From Allolobophora icterica (Eukaryota > Annelida > Clitellata > Crassiclitellata > Lumbricidae), in assembly GCA_963556255.1 (NCBI GenBank), contig OY744613.1, forward strand, positions 41,271,409-41,335,408: a DNA stretch of 64,000 nt, written 5' to 3'. The position numbers were made by a program, and so were the translations under genes. Below are positions 50,126 to 61,501 of this stretch, piece by piece (the stretch's first letter is position 1; each line of letters opens with the position of its first letter). The notes beneath the pieces were generated by a model, which was given only the letters and a program-made list of their open reading frames with translations, made no database searches and was not told the DNA's origin.

Positions 50126-53100
50126 TTACATTGGTTTACAGTTTTGACTAAATGATTCATAACGTAATGCATACTTGTATGGCTTTTCTCCAGTGTGTGT
50201 TTCCATGTGCTTTTTCAGAGCACCTTTTGAAGCCAATGATTTATGGCATAATAAACACCTAAACGGTTTTTCTCCTGTGTGCCTCCTCATGTGCATTTTG
50301 AGATCACAAGCTCGTGTGAATGGTCTTTGACATAAATCGCACTTGTGTGGCTTTTCTCCCCTATGGATTTTCTTATGCACTTCCAATCCACATTTCTGAA
50401 CAAATGCACTGTTGCACAATTCACACTTGTATGGTTTTTCTCCAGTGTGTGTTCTCAAGTGCAGTTTGAGAGACGTAGTGAGTGCAAATGTTTTGCAACA
50501 CACGTTGCACAAGTAAGGTTTTTCTCCACTGTGAATCCTTAGATGGGTATTCAGTGCACTCTTCTGTGCAAATGCTTTGGGACACAAATTGCACAAGTAG
50601 GGCTTTTCTTTAGTATGAGTTCTTAAGTGGTGTTCCAGTCTATACTTCGTTATAAAAGCTTTCTCACAATAACCACACTTGAATGGCTTGTCTCCAGTAT
50701 GGAATGTGTCGTGTATTTGCAATCCACACTTCTCAGTAAAAGAACAGTTACACAATTCACACATCGATGGTTTTTCTCCAGTATGGGTTCGTGTATGATT
50801 GTCGAGTGCACTCTTGTGTGGAAATACTTTGGCACATAAATCACACGTGCAGTTATGTGGTCTTTCTCCTGTGTGCGTTCTCATATGCTGCTTGAGATAG
50901 CTTTTCACAGCAAATGCTTTATGACAGAAACTACACTTGAATTTTTTTTCTTCACTGTGGGTTAATTTATGTTCTGCAAGATTACTTTGCCATCCATATG
51001 TTTTGTCACATAAATTGCACTTGTGTGATGATTTTTCTCCAGTATGGATTTTCTTATGAACTTTCAAGTCACCCTTCTGTGCAAATGCACTGCTACATGA
51101 TTCACACTTGTAGGGCTTTTCTCCAGTGTGACTTCTCATGTGAATATTGAGATCATAAGCCAGTTGAAATGCCGTTTGACATAAATTGCACTTGTGTGGT
51201 TTTTCTCCAGTATGGATTTTCTTATGCGCTTCCAAGTCACCTCTCTGTACAAATGTACTGTTACACAATTCACGCCTGTATCGTTTTTCTCCACTGTGTT
51301 TTATCATGTGCACTTTAAGAGAGATATTTTGTACAAATGTTCTGCAACAAACACTGCACGAGTACGGTTTTTCTCCACGGTGTATCCTGAGATGGACGTT
51401 CAGTGTATTTTTCAGTGCAAATGCTTTGTGACACAAATTGCACAAGTAGGGTTTTTCTCCAGTATGAGTCCTTAAGTGGTGTCCCAGTCTATTCTTTGTT
51501 ATAAAAGCTTTCTGACAATAAGCACACTTGAATGGTTTCTCTCCAGTGTGGGTTCTTCTATGTTCGTCTAGATTACCCTTGTGTCTAAAAGCTTTAGGAC
51601 AAATGCCACACTTGAGTGGTTTTTCTCCAGTGTGTGCTTTCATGTGATTGTTAAGAATACCATTCGAAGCTAATGCTTTATCACATATTAAACACTTAAA
51701 GGGTTTTTCTCCAGTGTGCCTTCTCATGTGCATTTTGAGATCAAAAGCCCGTATAAATGCTGTTTGACATAAATTGCACTTGTGTGGCTTTTCTCCAGTA
51801 TGGATTTTCTTATGCACTTCCAATCCAGACTTCAGGGCAAATGCACTGTTACACAATTCACACTTGTATGGTTTTTCTCCAGTGTGTGTTTTCAAGTGCA
51901 GTTTAAGGGACTTAATATGTGCAAAGGTTCTGCAACACACATTGCACAAGTAAGGTTTCTGTCCACTGTGAATCCTTAGATGGATATTCAGTGCACTCTT
52001 CTGTGCATATGCTTTGGGACACAAATTGCACATGTAGGGTTTTTCTCCAGAATGAGTCCTTAAATGGTCTTCCAGTTTAGCCTTCGTTAGAAATGCTTTT
52101 TGACATATAGCGCATTTGAATGGCTTATATATGGTGAGGTTTCCTCCACGTTGGTGTGGATTACCCTTCTGTCCAAAAGTTTCTTGCCAGAATTTGCTCT
52201 TGTGAGCTTGTTCTCCTGTGTCGATTGTAGCATAACAATCAAGGGCTCCCTTCTCTGGAAAGGCTTTGTCACATAAATTGCTTGTGAATAGTTTAACTCC
52301 TGTGTGTATACGCATGTGCTTTTTTAGATAGCTTTTCACAGCAAATGCTTTTTGACAGAAACTGCACTTGAAGGGTTTTTCTTTATTGTGGGTTAATTTG
52401 TGTTCTGCTAGATTACTCTGCCATGCAAATGTTTTGCTACATAAATTACAATTGTATCGTTTTTCTACACTGCTTGTTTGTGTGTGGTGTTCCTGGTTGT
52501 TTTCTGAAAATGCTTTGTCATATAAAGTGCCTTCAGATGGTTTATCTCTGTTATGTGTTCTCATGTGCCGTTTCAGATAGACACTCAGTGCAAATGCTTT
52601 TTCACAGATACTGCACTTGAACAATTTTTCTTCACTGTGGGTTCGTTTATGTTCTGCCAGATTACTCTGCCATGCAAATTCTTTATTGCATATATTGCAA
52701 GTGTATGGTTTTTCTGTAGTGTGTAATTTTCTATGTTCTAACATATTTCCTTTTTGTGTAAATGTCTTGTTACATAAATTGCACTCGAATGGTTTTTCAC
52801 CAACGTGCATTCTCACGTGTATTTTAAGAGAGGCATTGTGCGCAAATGTTTTGCAACACACATTGCACAAGTAAGGTTTTTCTCCACTGTGGATCCTTAG
52901 ATGGTTTTCCAGTGTATTCTTCTGTGCAAATGCTTTGGAACACAAACTGCACAAGTAGGGTTTTTCTCCAGGATGACTCTTTAAATGGTCTTCCAGTTCA
53001 TCGCTCTTTAAAAATGCATTGTATGGTTTTTCTCCAGTGTGAAATTTTACATGTTCTAACGCATTGCTCTTTTGTGTAAATGTCTTGTCACATAAATTGC

Positions 53101-53316
53101 ACTCTAATGGTTTTTCTCCAATGTTTGTCTTTGTAGGGTATTCCTGCTTACTCTTCTCTGCCAATGCTTTGTCACATAAAGCACTTTTGAATAGTTTATC
53201 TGCAGTGTGGGATATTTTGTGGAGTTTGAAACTCCAATTCTGTGTAAACGCTTTCTTGCAGACTTCGCATTCGTATTGCTCTTCATTGTTATGGAATTTT
53301 GCATTCATCTTCAAAT
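50126..53316 (-). CDS. C2H2 zinc-finger protein C, finger-array exon
   Basis: About 38 finger units, about 31 intact, with TGEKP-type linkers. It is predicted to be a nuclear DNA-binding protein, with no other recognisable domain. It begins after an AG acceptor at 53316 in phase 1 and joins to exon 1 at 57912-57921 (M-A-L-D-LKMNAKFHNNEE), about 1066 aa. Alternative internal ATG at 53308. Units 2 and 4 and those reading GTLYDKAF, SNLCDKAFPEKG, SKFWQETF and RELCNSTF have lost Cys or His, at positions shared with B and D. The C-terminal end is extended (YALRYESFSQNCKPM) relative to the others. It is open throughout. Its first intron is about 4.6 kb because of nested transposons. Confidence 0.85.
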
Positions 53317-53860
53317 CTTCAACAGAGTCAAAACTTTACATAAATAGAATTATGCATAAGCTTACTAAATAGTCCGTCGGCATATGTAAGGGAAGAAACA
53401 ATTTGAGTAGAATCTTGGCAATGACGCTTAAATTAATGATGTGATAGTTCTGAAGCAGAAAAATGCTGTTGCCAATTTGATTTCATGGTTTACGCACCCT
53501 AGCGGACGTTTTAGCATGACGACATATTCTCGTAACTGCTAAGTAGTCAGTCAGCTTGGTGTAAAAATTGCTCACTTGACGTTGGAAGCATGAAATTTCG
53601 ACATGGTAACATCGTACGATGAAGAAAATTTTTTAACTATAAGACCATCGCAGATATATGCCTTCTGGCCTCAGTGGCAGCCATTTTCCAAAATGCCCGA
53701 CCGAAAGTAGAGAATTTTCAATATTGCAACTTCTAGTTCACTTAACTCGTAATCTTGGTGTCTAAACATACATATTTATGGGCAAAGATTTCAATAGATA
53801 TAATCGCAATCACTTACTTATAAGAGAAAAGCTAATTATGGTAGCCATTTGAAGTTAAGG
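53317..53860. repeat. intron 1 of gene C, left part: foldback-family repeat
   Basis: From about 53540 it matches the arms of the inverted repeat at 18196-20039 (GAAGCATGAAATTT, CAGCCATTTTCCAAAATG, GGTGTCTAAACATACATATTTA). The related sequence continues beyond the hAT insertion at 57070-57300. Confidence 0.7.
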
Positions 53861-54170
53861 TAGGGTTGCCAACTTTTGATTATGAAATTCCTGGACAAGG
53901 CACGAGACCCTTTGATATCCAAGCACCCCATGATTTGTGGCGATTAGGGTCTGGCAAAATACAAGAGGATAAAGAAGAATCAAAAGACTATTATTTAATC
54001 TACTACTATAACAGGGTTCACAACGTTCTCATGTGAAGTATAATCCGACTTTATTTTCTTTTACAGCTATACTACTGTTCACTTTGGCTTGTTTAGAGCA
54101 AGAATTTCTGTCCCCCTCCCAACGTAATGTAAGAAATCAGCACAAGATTGGTCGAAACTTACTTTCACAC

Positions 54171-56030
54171 GGGCACGGGTAAAATGCTGATTTGCTGATT
54201 GCTGATTTGCTGATTGGCGAGGGTGTCACGACAAAAGGTTCACGGACAAATGGTTCACGACAAATGGTTCATGACAAAAGGTTCACGGACAAATGGTTCA
54301 CGACAAAAGGTTCACGGACAAATGGTTCACAATCTTTTAACTGCTAATCCAGCTTCGAGATTAAACTACGTTTTCGTCGCGAACCCAGTTTTTAATTTGA
54401 GCTAAGTTTTCATCGGTCATCCAGCTTCTAGTTTAATTAACATTTTAATCGTTCATCCCGATCTTAGTTTAATTAACGTTTTAATCGTTCATCCTGCTCC
54501 TAGTTTAATTAACTTTTTAATCGTTCGTCCAGCTCCTAGGATGAACGATTAAAAAGTTAATTAAACTAGAAGCGGGATGAACGATTAAAAAGTTAATTTA
54601 ACTAGGATCGGGATGAACGATTAAAATGTTAATTGAACTAGGAGCGGGATGAACGATTAAAAAGTTAATTAAAGTAGGAGCGGGATGAACGATTAACATG
54701 TAAATTAAACTGCAAGCGGGATGAACGATTAAAATGTAAATTAAACTGCAAGCGGGATGAACGATTAAAATGTTAATTAAACTGGAAGCGGGATGAAAGA
54801 TTAAAAAATTAATTAAACTAGAATCGGGATGAAAGATTAAAATGTTAATTAAACTGGAAGCGGGATGAACGATTAAAATGTTAATTAAAATGTATATTAA
54901 ACTAGAGGCTGGATGAGCGACGAAAATGAGCTGAAACAAGAAGCTGGAAGAGCGACGAAAATGAGATGAAACCAATGAAAATATCGCTCAAGCTAGAAGC
55001 TGGAATATCGTGATCCTTTCGCCTGTGAACCTTCTGTCGTGAACCTTCTGTCCGTGAACCATTTGTCGTGAACCATTTGTCGTGAACCATTTGTCGTGAA
55101 CCTTTTGTCCGTGAACCATTTGTCGGTGAACCATTTGTCGTGAACCTTTTGTCGTGGAACCATTGGTGAGGGGTAAAATGCTGATTAGAAAAATGCTGAT
55201 TGGTCATGCTGATTGGTGGGTAAAATGCTGATTGGAAATATACTGATTGGCCATGCTGTTTGGTGGGTAAAATTATGATAAAAAAAGATTGTAACAAAAG
55301 AATGTAACTAATCAGTCTTTATTATTATTGTCATTATCTTTAAATTATACTGATTGGTGTGTAAAATGCTGTTATGAGAATATGGATTGTTTTCTGCTAA
55401 ATATGCAAAAGTTGCTGTTTTGGTGAAGCACTTACTCCATGACTTTGGACCGTCATAGATCTGGAAGTAGGCTACATTCTGTCACATAGACCACTGCCAC
55501 ATTTATTTTCTTTTGCTGATTCACAAAAATGCCAACGATAGCCATCAACTTTCCAATCATCCTTCTTAAAATCTTCTGACTATGTATAATGAAGAATTGA
55601 TCCTCCTGTTGGTCGATTTACAATTACATTTACTGACTGACTATTGAAACACTCGTAGATATCACTCATGTCTGCAGTCATTCCAATCCAATGTATGTGA
55701 AATCTCCAAAATTCAAAACTTATAATAAGCTACACAATTATTTAGTGGCATTTATAGTGTTTTCAAAGTTTGTTGATTTCAATTAGCATTTGTTAATTAA
55801 AACAATATTGAATACAAAAAAGTGTATTGGCTTTTTGATCACTAGTTACCTGGATTTCAATTAGCATATCTTAATTAAAAGAATATTGAAAAAAATGTAT
55901 TTGCTTCTGTGATCATTAGTTGCCTGGATTTCAATTAGCATTTGTTAATTAAAACAATTAAAACAGTCAGCATTTTCTAATCAGCATTTTACCCCTCGCC
56001 AATCAGCAAATCAGCATTTTACCCGTACCC
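54171..56030. mobile_element. 1.86-kb TIR element with perfect 9-bp target duplication, carrying palindromic minisatellites
   Basis: The ends GGGCACGGGTAAAATGCTG (54171) and, reversed from 56030, GGGTACGGGTAAAATGCTG are followed inward by more TTTGCTGATT-type repeats. The flanks are CTTTCACAC on both sides (54162-54170, 56031-56039). The inner layers are also inverted: GACAAAAGGTTCACGG repeats at 54230-54335 pair with 55020-55160, and the minisatellite at 54380-54990 changes direction at about 54540. No transposase is seen. A 9-bp duplication is typical of Mutator-like elements, so this is a probable non-autonomous member. Confidence 0.8.
54380..54990. repeat. minisatellite with head-to-head inversion
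   Basis: Units of about 40-42 bp reading AACTAGAAGCGGGATGAACG...ATTAAAATGTTAATT. Up to about 54540 the units run in one orientation, after it in the other, with a CCTAGG at the centre. Similar units fill the elements at 23275-23903 and 29096-29490, and a trace occurs at 59890-59930. Confidence 0.85.
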
Positions 56031-57067
56031 CTTTCACACACAGTTCAGCTTTCACCAGTTCAGGCCTCATCCTGTAGTGTTCATCGGTCCACAGATTTTT
56101 CATCAATGAGAAAATACGTTCAACTTGGGCATCACTGATCGGAATTGCTAAGACCTATCCAAGGAGTTTTTTTTAAATTGGAGCATCACAATTTAAAAAA
56201 ATTCTATCCAACGTTCATCGATTTTTGTCTTTGTCTTCAGTTTTGGAAGAACTTGTCTTGAGATGCAATACTCCTTGTATGTCATCTATCAAAACTGTAA
56301 TTCCACATGTGCGAATTAGTTCTAACAAACTTTCGAACGAAAATGCTTCATCAAGACTAAGTATTTTGATTTTTGTAGAACATTATTTTCAAAATTGAAC
56401 CACTGATTCAAACAAAGTAGGCTAATGCTCGTGTGTAAACATTGAGTGCATCTTTCTTGAAACATTGAATCTGATTAGGAGTACGATGTTCGAAATTGTT
56501 GTTGACCGAAAACAACAAAAACTGATCAGTCTTTTTCTTGGGCGGCGTTGTAGTACTTGTAGATGGAAGTGATTCTGAATAATCTTTTTCAGTCTTCACT
56601 TTCGCTGGTGTCATAGTTTTAGACTCCTTCTGTTTAGTTTCCTTTAGTTTAGTTAGTAGGCATAACTTATACTTACTCTTACAAATATTTCTAGACTTGT
56701 ATTCAATAATTCAATTCTTTACTGAGTTTGAACTTGAGAAATTATTTATTGAATTTTTCAAATTTTAAAACGTATTTCACAGCAGATACGTACTTCCGGA
56801 TCCGGTAAAACAACGATACAAAACAAGTAGTTGTGAGTTGTGACCATAGAGGTTTATAAATGCGTCGATGGTTGTGACCGTTGTGACGGTCACCGTTATT
56901 GGGAGCATTAATTGCACTGGTGAGCAAAAATTCTGCAAGTTTTTTCGTGCTCTTATTTTTCTGGACACTGCATTGTCCAGAACGACCCTCCTCTGGTTTC
57001 TGTACACTGACTGCAATTTCTGGACGATCCAGACAAAATCTGGACGGTTGGCAACCCTAAGTTAAGG

Positions 57068-57911
57068 TGACCTGAAAGGGACATTTCGGTTCAAAATATG
57101 AACCAATTGCTCATTAACTGATAGAAGCATAAAATTTTGTACATAGTATGAACATGACCTAAGTGAATTTTGTAGCTATAGGACCATCGCAGATTTGCCC
57201 TCTACATGGCCTCGATGGCAGCCATTCTCTAAAATGGTCGACCAAAATAGAGATTTATCAAAATCTCAACTTCTAGTATGTATGTTTAGACACCAAGATG
57301 TAAAAGTACATAACATTAACTATCATTATCTAAAATAACATAATCTAGTATAACAAGAGTTTTAAGTTCACTTCTGTAGTTCATACTTCACTTCTGTACC
57401 AATATTTAAACAGCTATGATGATGGTGATGATGATATTCGTTTATTGTTTACAAAGTAAACACACGGTAACAAACCGCAGCATGGAACAAAGTTTAGACC
57501 GAGTTTTGAAAAGTAGATAATGTAGAGTATAGGGTTCGGGAAAGTCTCTGTTGTATTTAACTGGAAGATAGTATTGGTTATTCTGGGGACGCAATGATTC
57601 CAGTTTTATGGACGGGTGGTAAAAGAGGCCAAAGGACGTGATCTTGATTACTTTAACTACATGTAAATATTCGAAAACAGTGGCACCAATGCATATTTTT
57701 AATTCCCACGGAACCTCTGCGGTCTGAAAGAATGCCTGGAAGATCCATGCTACTGCTTCTCCGTTTCGTTCCCCGACGTAGTGTAAAAATTAAGGATTTA
57801 TTTAATCTATAGCTGGGCTCTTTTTAACTTATAACTTTCTTAGCGATTCCACTGCATAGAACACGACAAGTTTTCAATGGTTAATTAATGACAATGGCGA
57901 ATGAAACTCAC
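57068..57911. repeat. intron 1 of gene C, right part
   Basis: Foldback-family repeat to about 57300, then sequence collinear with 28850-29895 of unit A (minus the minisatellite element). Confidence 0.7.
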
Positions 57912-57921
57912 CTAAAGCCAT
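57912..57921 (-). CDS. coding exon 1 of zinc-finger gene C (M-A-L)
   Basis: Minus strand GAAA-ATGGCTTTAG-GTGAGT. It differs from A and B by one codon (Leu for Ile). The join to 53316 keeps frame. Confidence 0.65.
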
Positions 57922-58050
57922 TTTCGTTGAAAGTGGACCGATTATGGAGATTCTTTGCTAAGCATGCTCGTAATAATGGCGCCCGAGAAAATATACATGC
58001 TTCAAGAGGAAGTTGGATCACTGAATCTTCTGCCCTCTAGCGATTACTTT
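57922..58050 (-). promoter_or_regulatory. conserved 5' region of zinc-finger gene C
   Basis: Counterpart of 29906-30050 and 42000-42140, with the same GAGCATGCTTAGC and GATCCAACTTCC landmarks in reverse. Confidence 0.5.
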
Positions 58051-58357
58051 CACGTTCCAGGTATGGCATATATCTGTTTTGGGTGGAGAGTTCCGCGGAA
58101 CCATTAGTCTCCGCAGACGTATGCCAGGGATTCCACAGCAGTCAGTTCAATTATAAAATAAAAAACAAACAATTTGGTTTCACAATAGGAAGAATACTGA
58201 GCTGCGTGTTATAATGGCCTTCACCACAGGTGCAAGAAAACTGATATTCAAAGTTTAAATTCTAAAACCTAAATATAATCCGAAAATTTCAATTTACAAT
58301 TAAATTTATTCTTTGAAAAATTGAACGGGTAAAAAATCAAGAGTTCCAACATAGAGT

Positions 58358-58360
<3 letters not shown>

Positions 58361-58401
<41 letters not shown>

Positions 58402-58470
58402 GCACGCACGCACGCACGCACGCCCGCACGCACGCACGCACGCACGCACGCGCGCGCGCACACACAGACA
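58361..58470. repeat. (CA)n / (CGCA)n microsatellite
   Basis: CA units then CGCA units. The same compound array at 42545-42583 is in the matching place of unit B's 5' side. Around it lies unique sequence with a G run near 58830. Confidence 0.9.
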
Positions 58471-58949
58471 CACATTATTTTGAGCTCACACTAGCACACA
58501 TCGATACGCAGACAATTCTCAAATACCTGAATAACATTTTTTCTTATGATATAATATTATTAGTGAAGAGTTCGGTGACTGCATTCGTGATTGCGTACAC
58601 ATTTTTTGTAATGACTTGACAAGTGATAAATATAACATTGGGGCTACAATGAGGAAAGTTAAAATTGAAAATATTATGTCTTTATATTAGTGTGTATGCA
58701 CTATGCACGTGTGCATAAATGCATGTGTGCAGCATGAGAATTGTAAAAAAGCCTGGGGGGTTAGACTTTGATTCATGTGGAGTTGGGTTGTGCAATGAAG
58801 GCTTAACTATGGGGTCTAAGAGAGACTAGGGGGGGGGGGTTGAACCCAGACATTCCGGACAGTTCTCACCCTGCATGTACATGTATGTATGTATGTATAT
58901 AAGTATGTAGGCCTAATATGTATGCATTCATTTACGTATTTATTTTATT

Positions 58950-59166
58950 CCGGATATTTCTATTGCGCCTCTGGAAGTCAACTACTACTCAGAGGCGCTC
59001 CAGACTACAGCATTTGATACTGTGCCGGAATTTTCACGCCGAAGCGCCACGAGCAATTGAGTGTGAAGGACTTTCCCAAGGTCCGTACGCAGCGCCTAGA
59101 GTGGAATTCGAACCTGCAACCCTCCGGTCACAAGGCGCCGAACTTACAACTGAGTCACCACGCCCC
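58950..59166 (-). mobile_element. tRNA-headed SINE sharing its 3' end with local LINEs
   Basis: On the minus strand: A-box region TGACTCAGTTGTAAG, B box GGTTCGAATTCC (complement of 59103-59114), a 100-bp body, then GGAGCGCCTCTGAGTAG ... GAGGCGCAATAGAAATAT and an AATAAA-type tail. The last 60 bp correspond to the 3' end of the LINE at 59464-59836. Confidence 0.75.
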
Positions 59167-59205
59167 AAAATGTATGTACATGTATGTTTGTATGAATGTA
59201 TATGC

Positions 59206-59238
<33 letters not shown>

Positions 59239-59379
59239 TGTATGTATGTATGTATGTATGTATGTATGTATGTATGTATGTATGTATGTGTATGAATGCA
59301 TTTATTTGTGTGTGTATTGATGGATGTATATAGGCCTATGTATGTATTTATCTATGTTTGCATGCATGATAGTTTGTAT

Positions 59380-59420
<41 letters not shown>

Positions 59421-59463
59421 GTATATATATATGTATCTATATATAATATGTATGTATGTATGT
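59167..59463. repeat. (ATGT)n and (TA)n arrays
   Basis: ATGT at about 59170-59365 (pure at 59210-59288), TA with GTATA interruptions at 59378-59446, then ATGT again to the LINE tail. Confidence 0.95.
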
Positions 59464-59836
59464 ATGTATGTATTGTATTGTATTGTATTGTATTGTATCT
59501 AAACATTTATAAAGCGCCTCTCACAGTATTCGCTACTCAGAGGCGCTCCCAGTGCGAAAGACCCAGTGAATAGAAAGAGGTTTTAAGACAGCGGAACGAG
59601 GCACTTGGGCCACCAGCTAATAAAGAGGCACGTGTCAATGGAGGAAGTTGATTCCATAGAGCAGGACCAATGCAAGAAAAGGCTCGAGTTTTGGCCATAG
59701 AGGTCCTGGCTCGTGGTACAAGAAGATCATGTCGATTAAGCGATCGCAATGGACGGAGGGAAGTAGCTGAAATTGGCAGACGAACAATGTCACAGAGGTA
59801 TGTATGTACTGTACCCGTCAACAGCGCTGTGGACAA
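59464..59836 (-). mobile_element. 5'-truncated CR1/L2-like LINE, 3' end only
   Basis: The minus-strand frame (59537-59836) ends an ORF2: IVRLPISATSLRPLRS, RHDLLVPRARTSMAKT, FSCIGPALWNQLPP, FRCLKTSFYSLGLSH. After it come GGGAGCGCCTCTGAGTAG, GAGGCGCTTTATAAATG and a TACAA tail (59464-59500). It is a different subfamily from 36641-37155 but has the same organisation. Confidence 0.75.
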
Positions 59837-59934
59837 ATGCGCCCCGACAAATGCGCTACGAACGAGTAATCTTAGCTTACAGTTTTAGTTATATTTTAAT
59901 CGTTGATCCAGCTTTAATTATATTTTAACGACAC

Positions 59935-60295
59935 TGCGTGATAACGGAGATCATTAGCGTCGCCCTCCTCCTTCATCAATGCTTGGGACTGGCACTAGTG
60001 CACGGAGGTGCTGTGGCGGAGTGTACTACTCAGATGTTTTAAGATCAGCTTTATATAGAGCGTCAGCTATATAGGTAGGTCCGCCAGGCTGCGGCCGGCA
60101 ATCGTCACAATAAACCTGCCATACTTTACACGCCTTACAAACTCTTACATTACACTTCTATACCGGTGTCCCCACACAGTCTCCCATAAGTCTCCCCTGG
60201 AGAATCTATTCGTAACAGATTCTCTCCCATGGCGAATCTGTTTTAGAATAAATTCGCCACCCTGGAGACTATATTCCAAAACAAAGTCTCCGGGA
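59935..60295. mobile_element. unit D copy of the C/D-shared insertion
   Basis: Matches 48363-48745 with small indels. The left end is truncated and preceded by a scrap of the minisatellite unit. Confidence 0.45.
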
Positions 60296-61501
60296 GAGAA
60301 AATATTTCATTCTTCGTTGAACTTGAAATGTCTCCTTCAAGGAGACTTCATTCTTTGAGAAATACAGTCACATTTGTTTTCTGGCTTGTGCTAATATTAA
60401 GTATGTGGATTTCCTAACTTTATTCTGAAACTATTTAGTTTTTTAACTAAAATTTAATGTTACAATAATGACATAAAATTTCTGACAAGAATGAAGAAAC
60501 CTGGGGAGGGGTATATTATTTCAATCGGATGATATTCTGTTTTTATGGACTTTATATCATGACGCCGGCCTCTGCGGATTGCAAGAGCTTCTTGATATTG
60601 ATCCTAACTAGTTAAAGCATAATAAAATTAATACTCTGCGAAAAACAAAAAGTACTCTTAAGGTGAATGTCTGAATGAAGCTCAGAGAGCCACAGGAACT
60701 CTCCACTACCTGGCCCTTGCACATCAAGATATACAATATCTTGGTCACATTCCTTAGTCCAGGCTCAACGTTGTTCAAGCATCAACAGCAAAGGGTACAT
60801 GCACTATTACGTTCAGAATATTTTGACTCACCATATCAGAGCAGAATGGTGGGTGCATGATTACCATTGAGTAAAAATGCAAAACCACTGGAAATATAAG
60901 GCCCAACACCAAAAGAACAACTCTTAAACACAGATCGAGTTTGAAATACTACCAGTGCTAACCAAAACATCACGTCAAACAATACAATCGTCTCCAAAAG
61001 TGGCAAAAATAAATTGTCAATGGCAATAGTGGTACCTGGCAAAAATTACAAGATTTAAACAAGGAAGTTTTGAATTAATTTGCTGTGCGTGCTCAAGGAA
61101 AATAATACAAGAGGTGCATTTCAAAACGTGTATCTTGCTGTGGAACCTTACAGTAGTCCCGATGACAAATGATCTTTCAACTTGTAACACAATGCATCAC
61201 ACATTTCAAAACAATAAGCACTCAGCTTCTAGAACAAAAGTTCTCAATTGACCTACAGAAAGTTAGTTTTCTACAGGAACTGGATTATGAAGAATCTTGA
61301 ATAGTTTCCATTGTTGACAACTGATTTCTAGCAACACATTTGCCACATCCAGCCAATATGGTAAATGTCTCAAGTAAATTACCTTCTTGGCTTTGACCTA
61401 TTTCACACTTGATTAGATTTCTTGAGATATGATTACCATGAAGCTTTACGCTGGTCTACAGATTACAGGTTTGACTAAATGATTCATCACACAATTCATA
61501 C
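60296..61501. repeat. 3' flank of zinc-finger gene D
   Basis: Collinear with 48746-50125 (C) and 23060-24895 (A). No coding content. Confidence 0.75.

Larger units (their letters stand above)
54060..56165 (-). pseudogene. hAT transposase, C-terminal dimerisation region, split by insertion
   Basis: On the minus strand 56165-56040 reads PISDAQVERIFSLMKN, then LWTDE ... MRPELVKAELCV. After the inserted element, 54169-54060 continues VKVSFDQSCADF. The S-x-x-x-VER-x-FS core with a following LR/MRPEL-type helix is the hAT family dimerisation domain. The catalytic core is missing. A further small minus-strand frame at 56408-56614 (MTPAKVKTEKDYSES) may be the N-terminal part. It is not functional. 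Confidence 0.75.
53861..57059 (-). mobile_element. hAT transposon in intron 1 of gene C
   Basis: 13-bp inverted ends TAGGGTTGCCAAC (53861-53873 and 57047-57059) and a perfect 8-bp target duplication AGTTAAGG (53853-53860, 57060-57067). Inside is a remnant of a hAT transposase on the minus strand, itself split by the 1.86-kb element at 54171-56030. Without that insertion it is only about 1.3 kb, so it is an internally deleted copy. It is inserted in a foldback-family repeat. Confidence 0.9.

Noticed and set aside
54180..55170. Regularly spaced repeats that could suggest a CRISPR array
   Set aside because: The units are tandem without unique spacers, invert at the centre, and lie in a eukaryotic TIR element.
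56408..56614. Independent small gene (MTPAKVKTEKDYSES...)
   Set aside because: It lies inside the hAT element upstream of its dimerisation-domain remnant; more likely part of the decayed transposase than a host gene.
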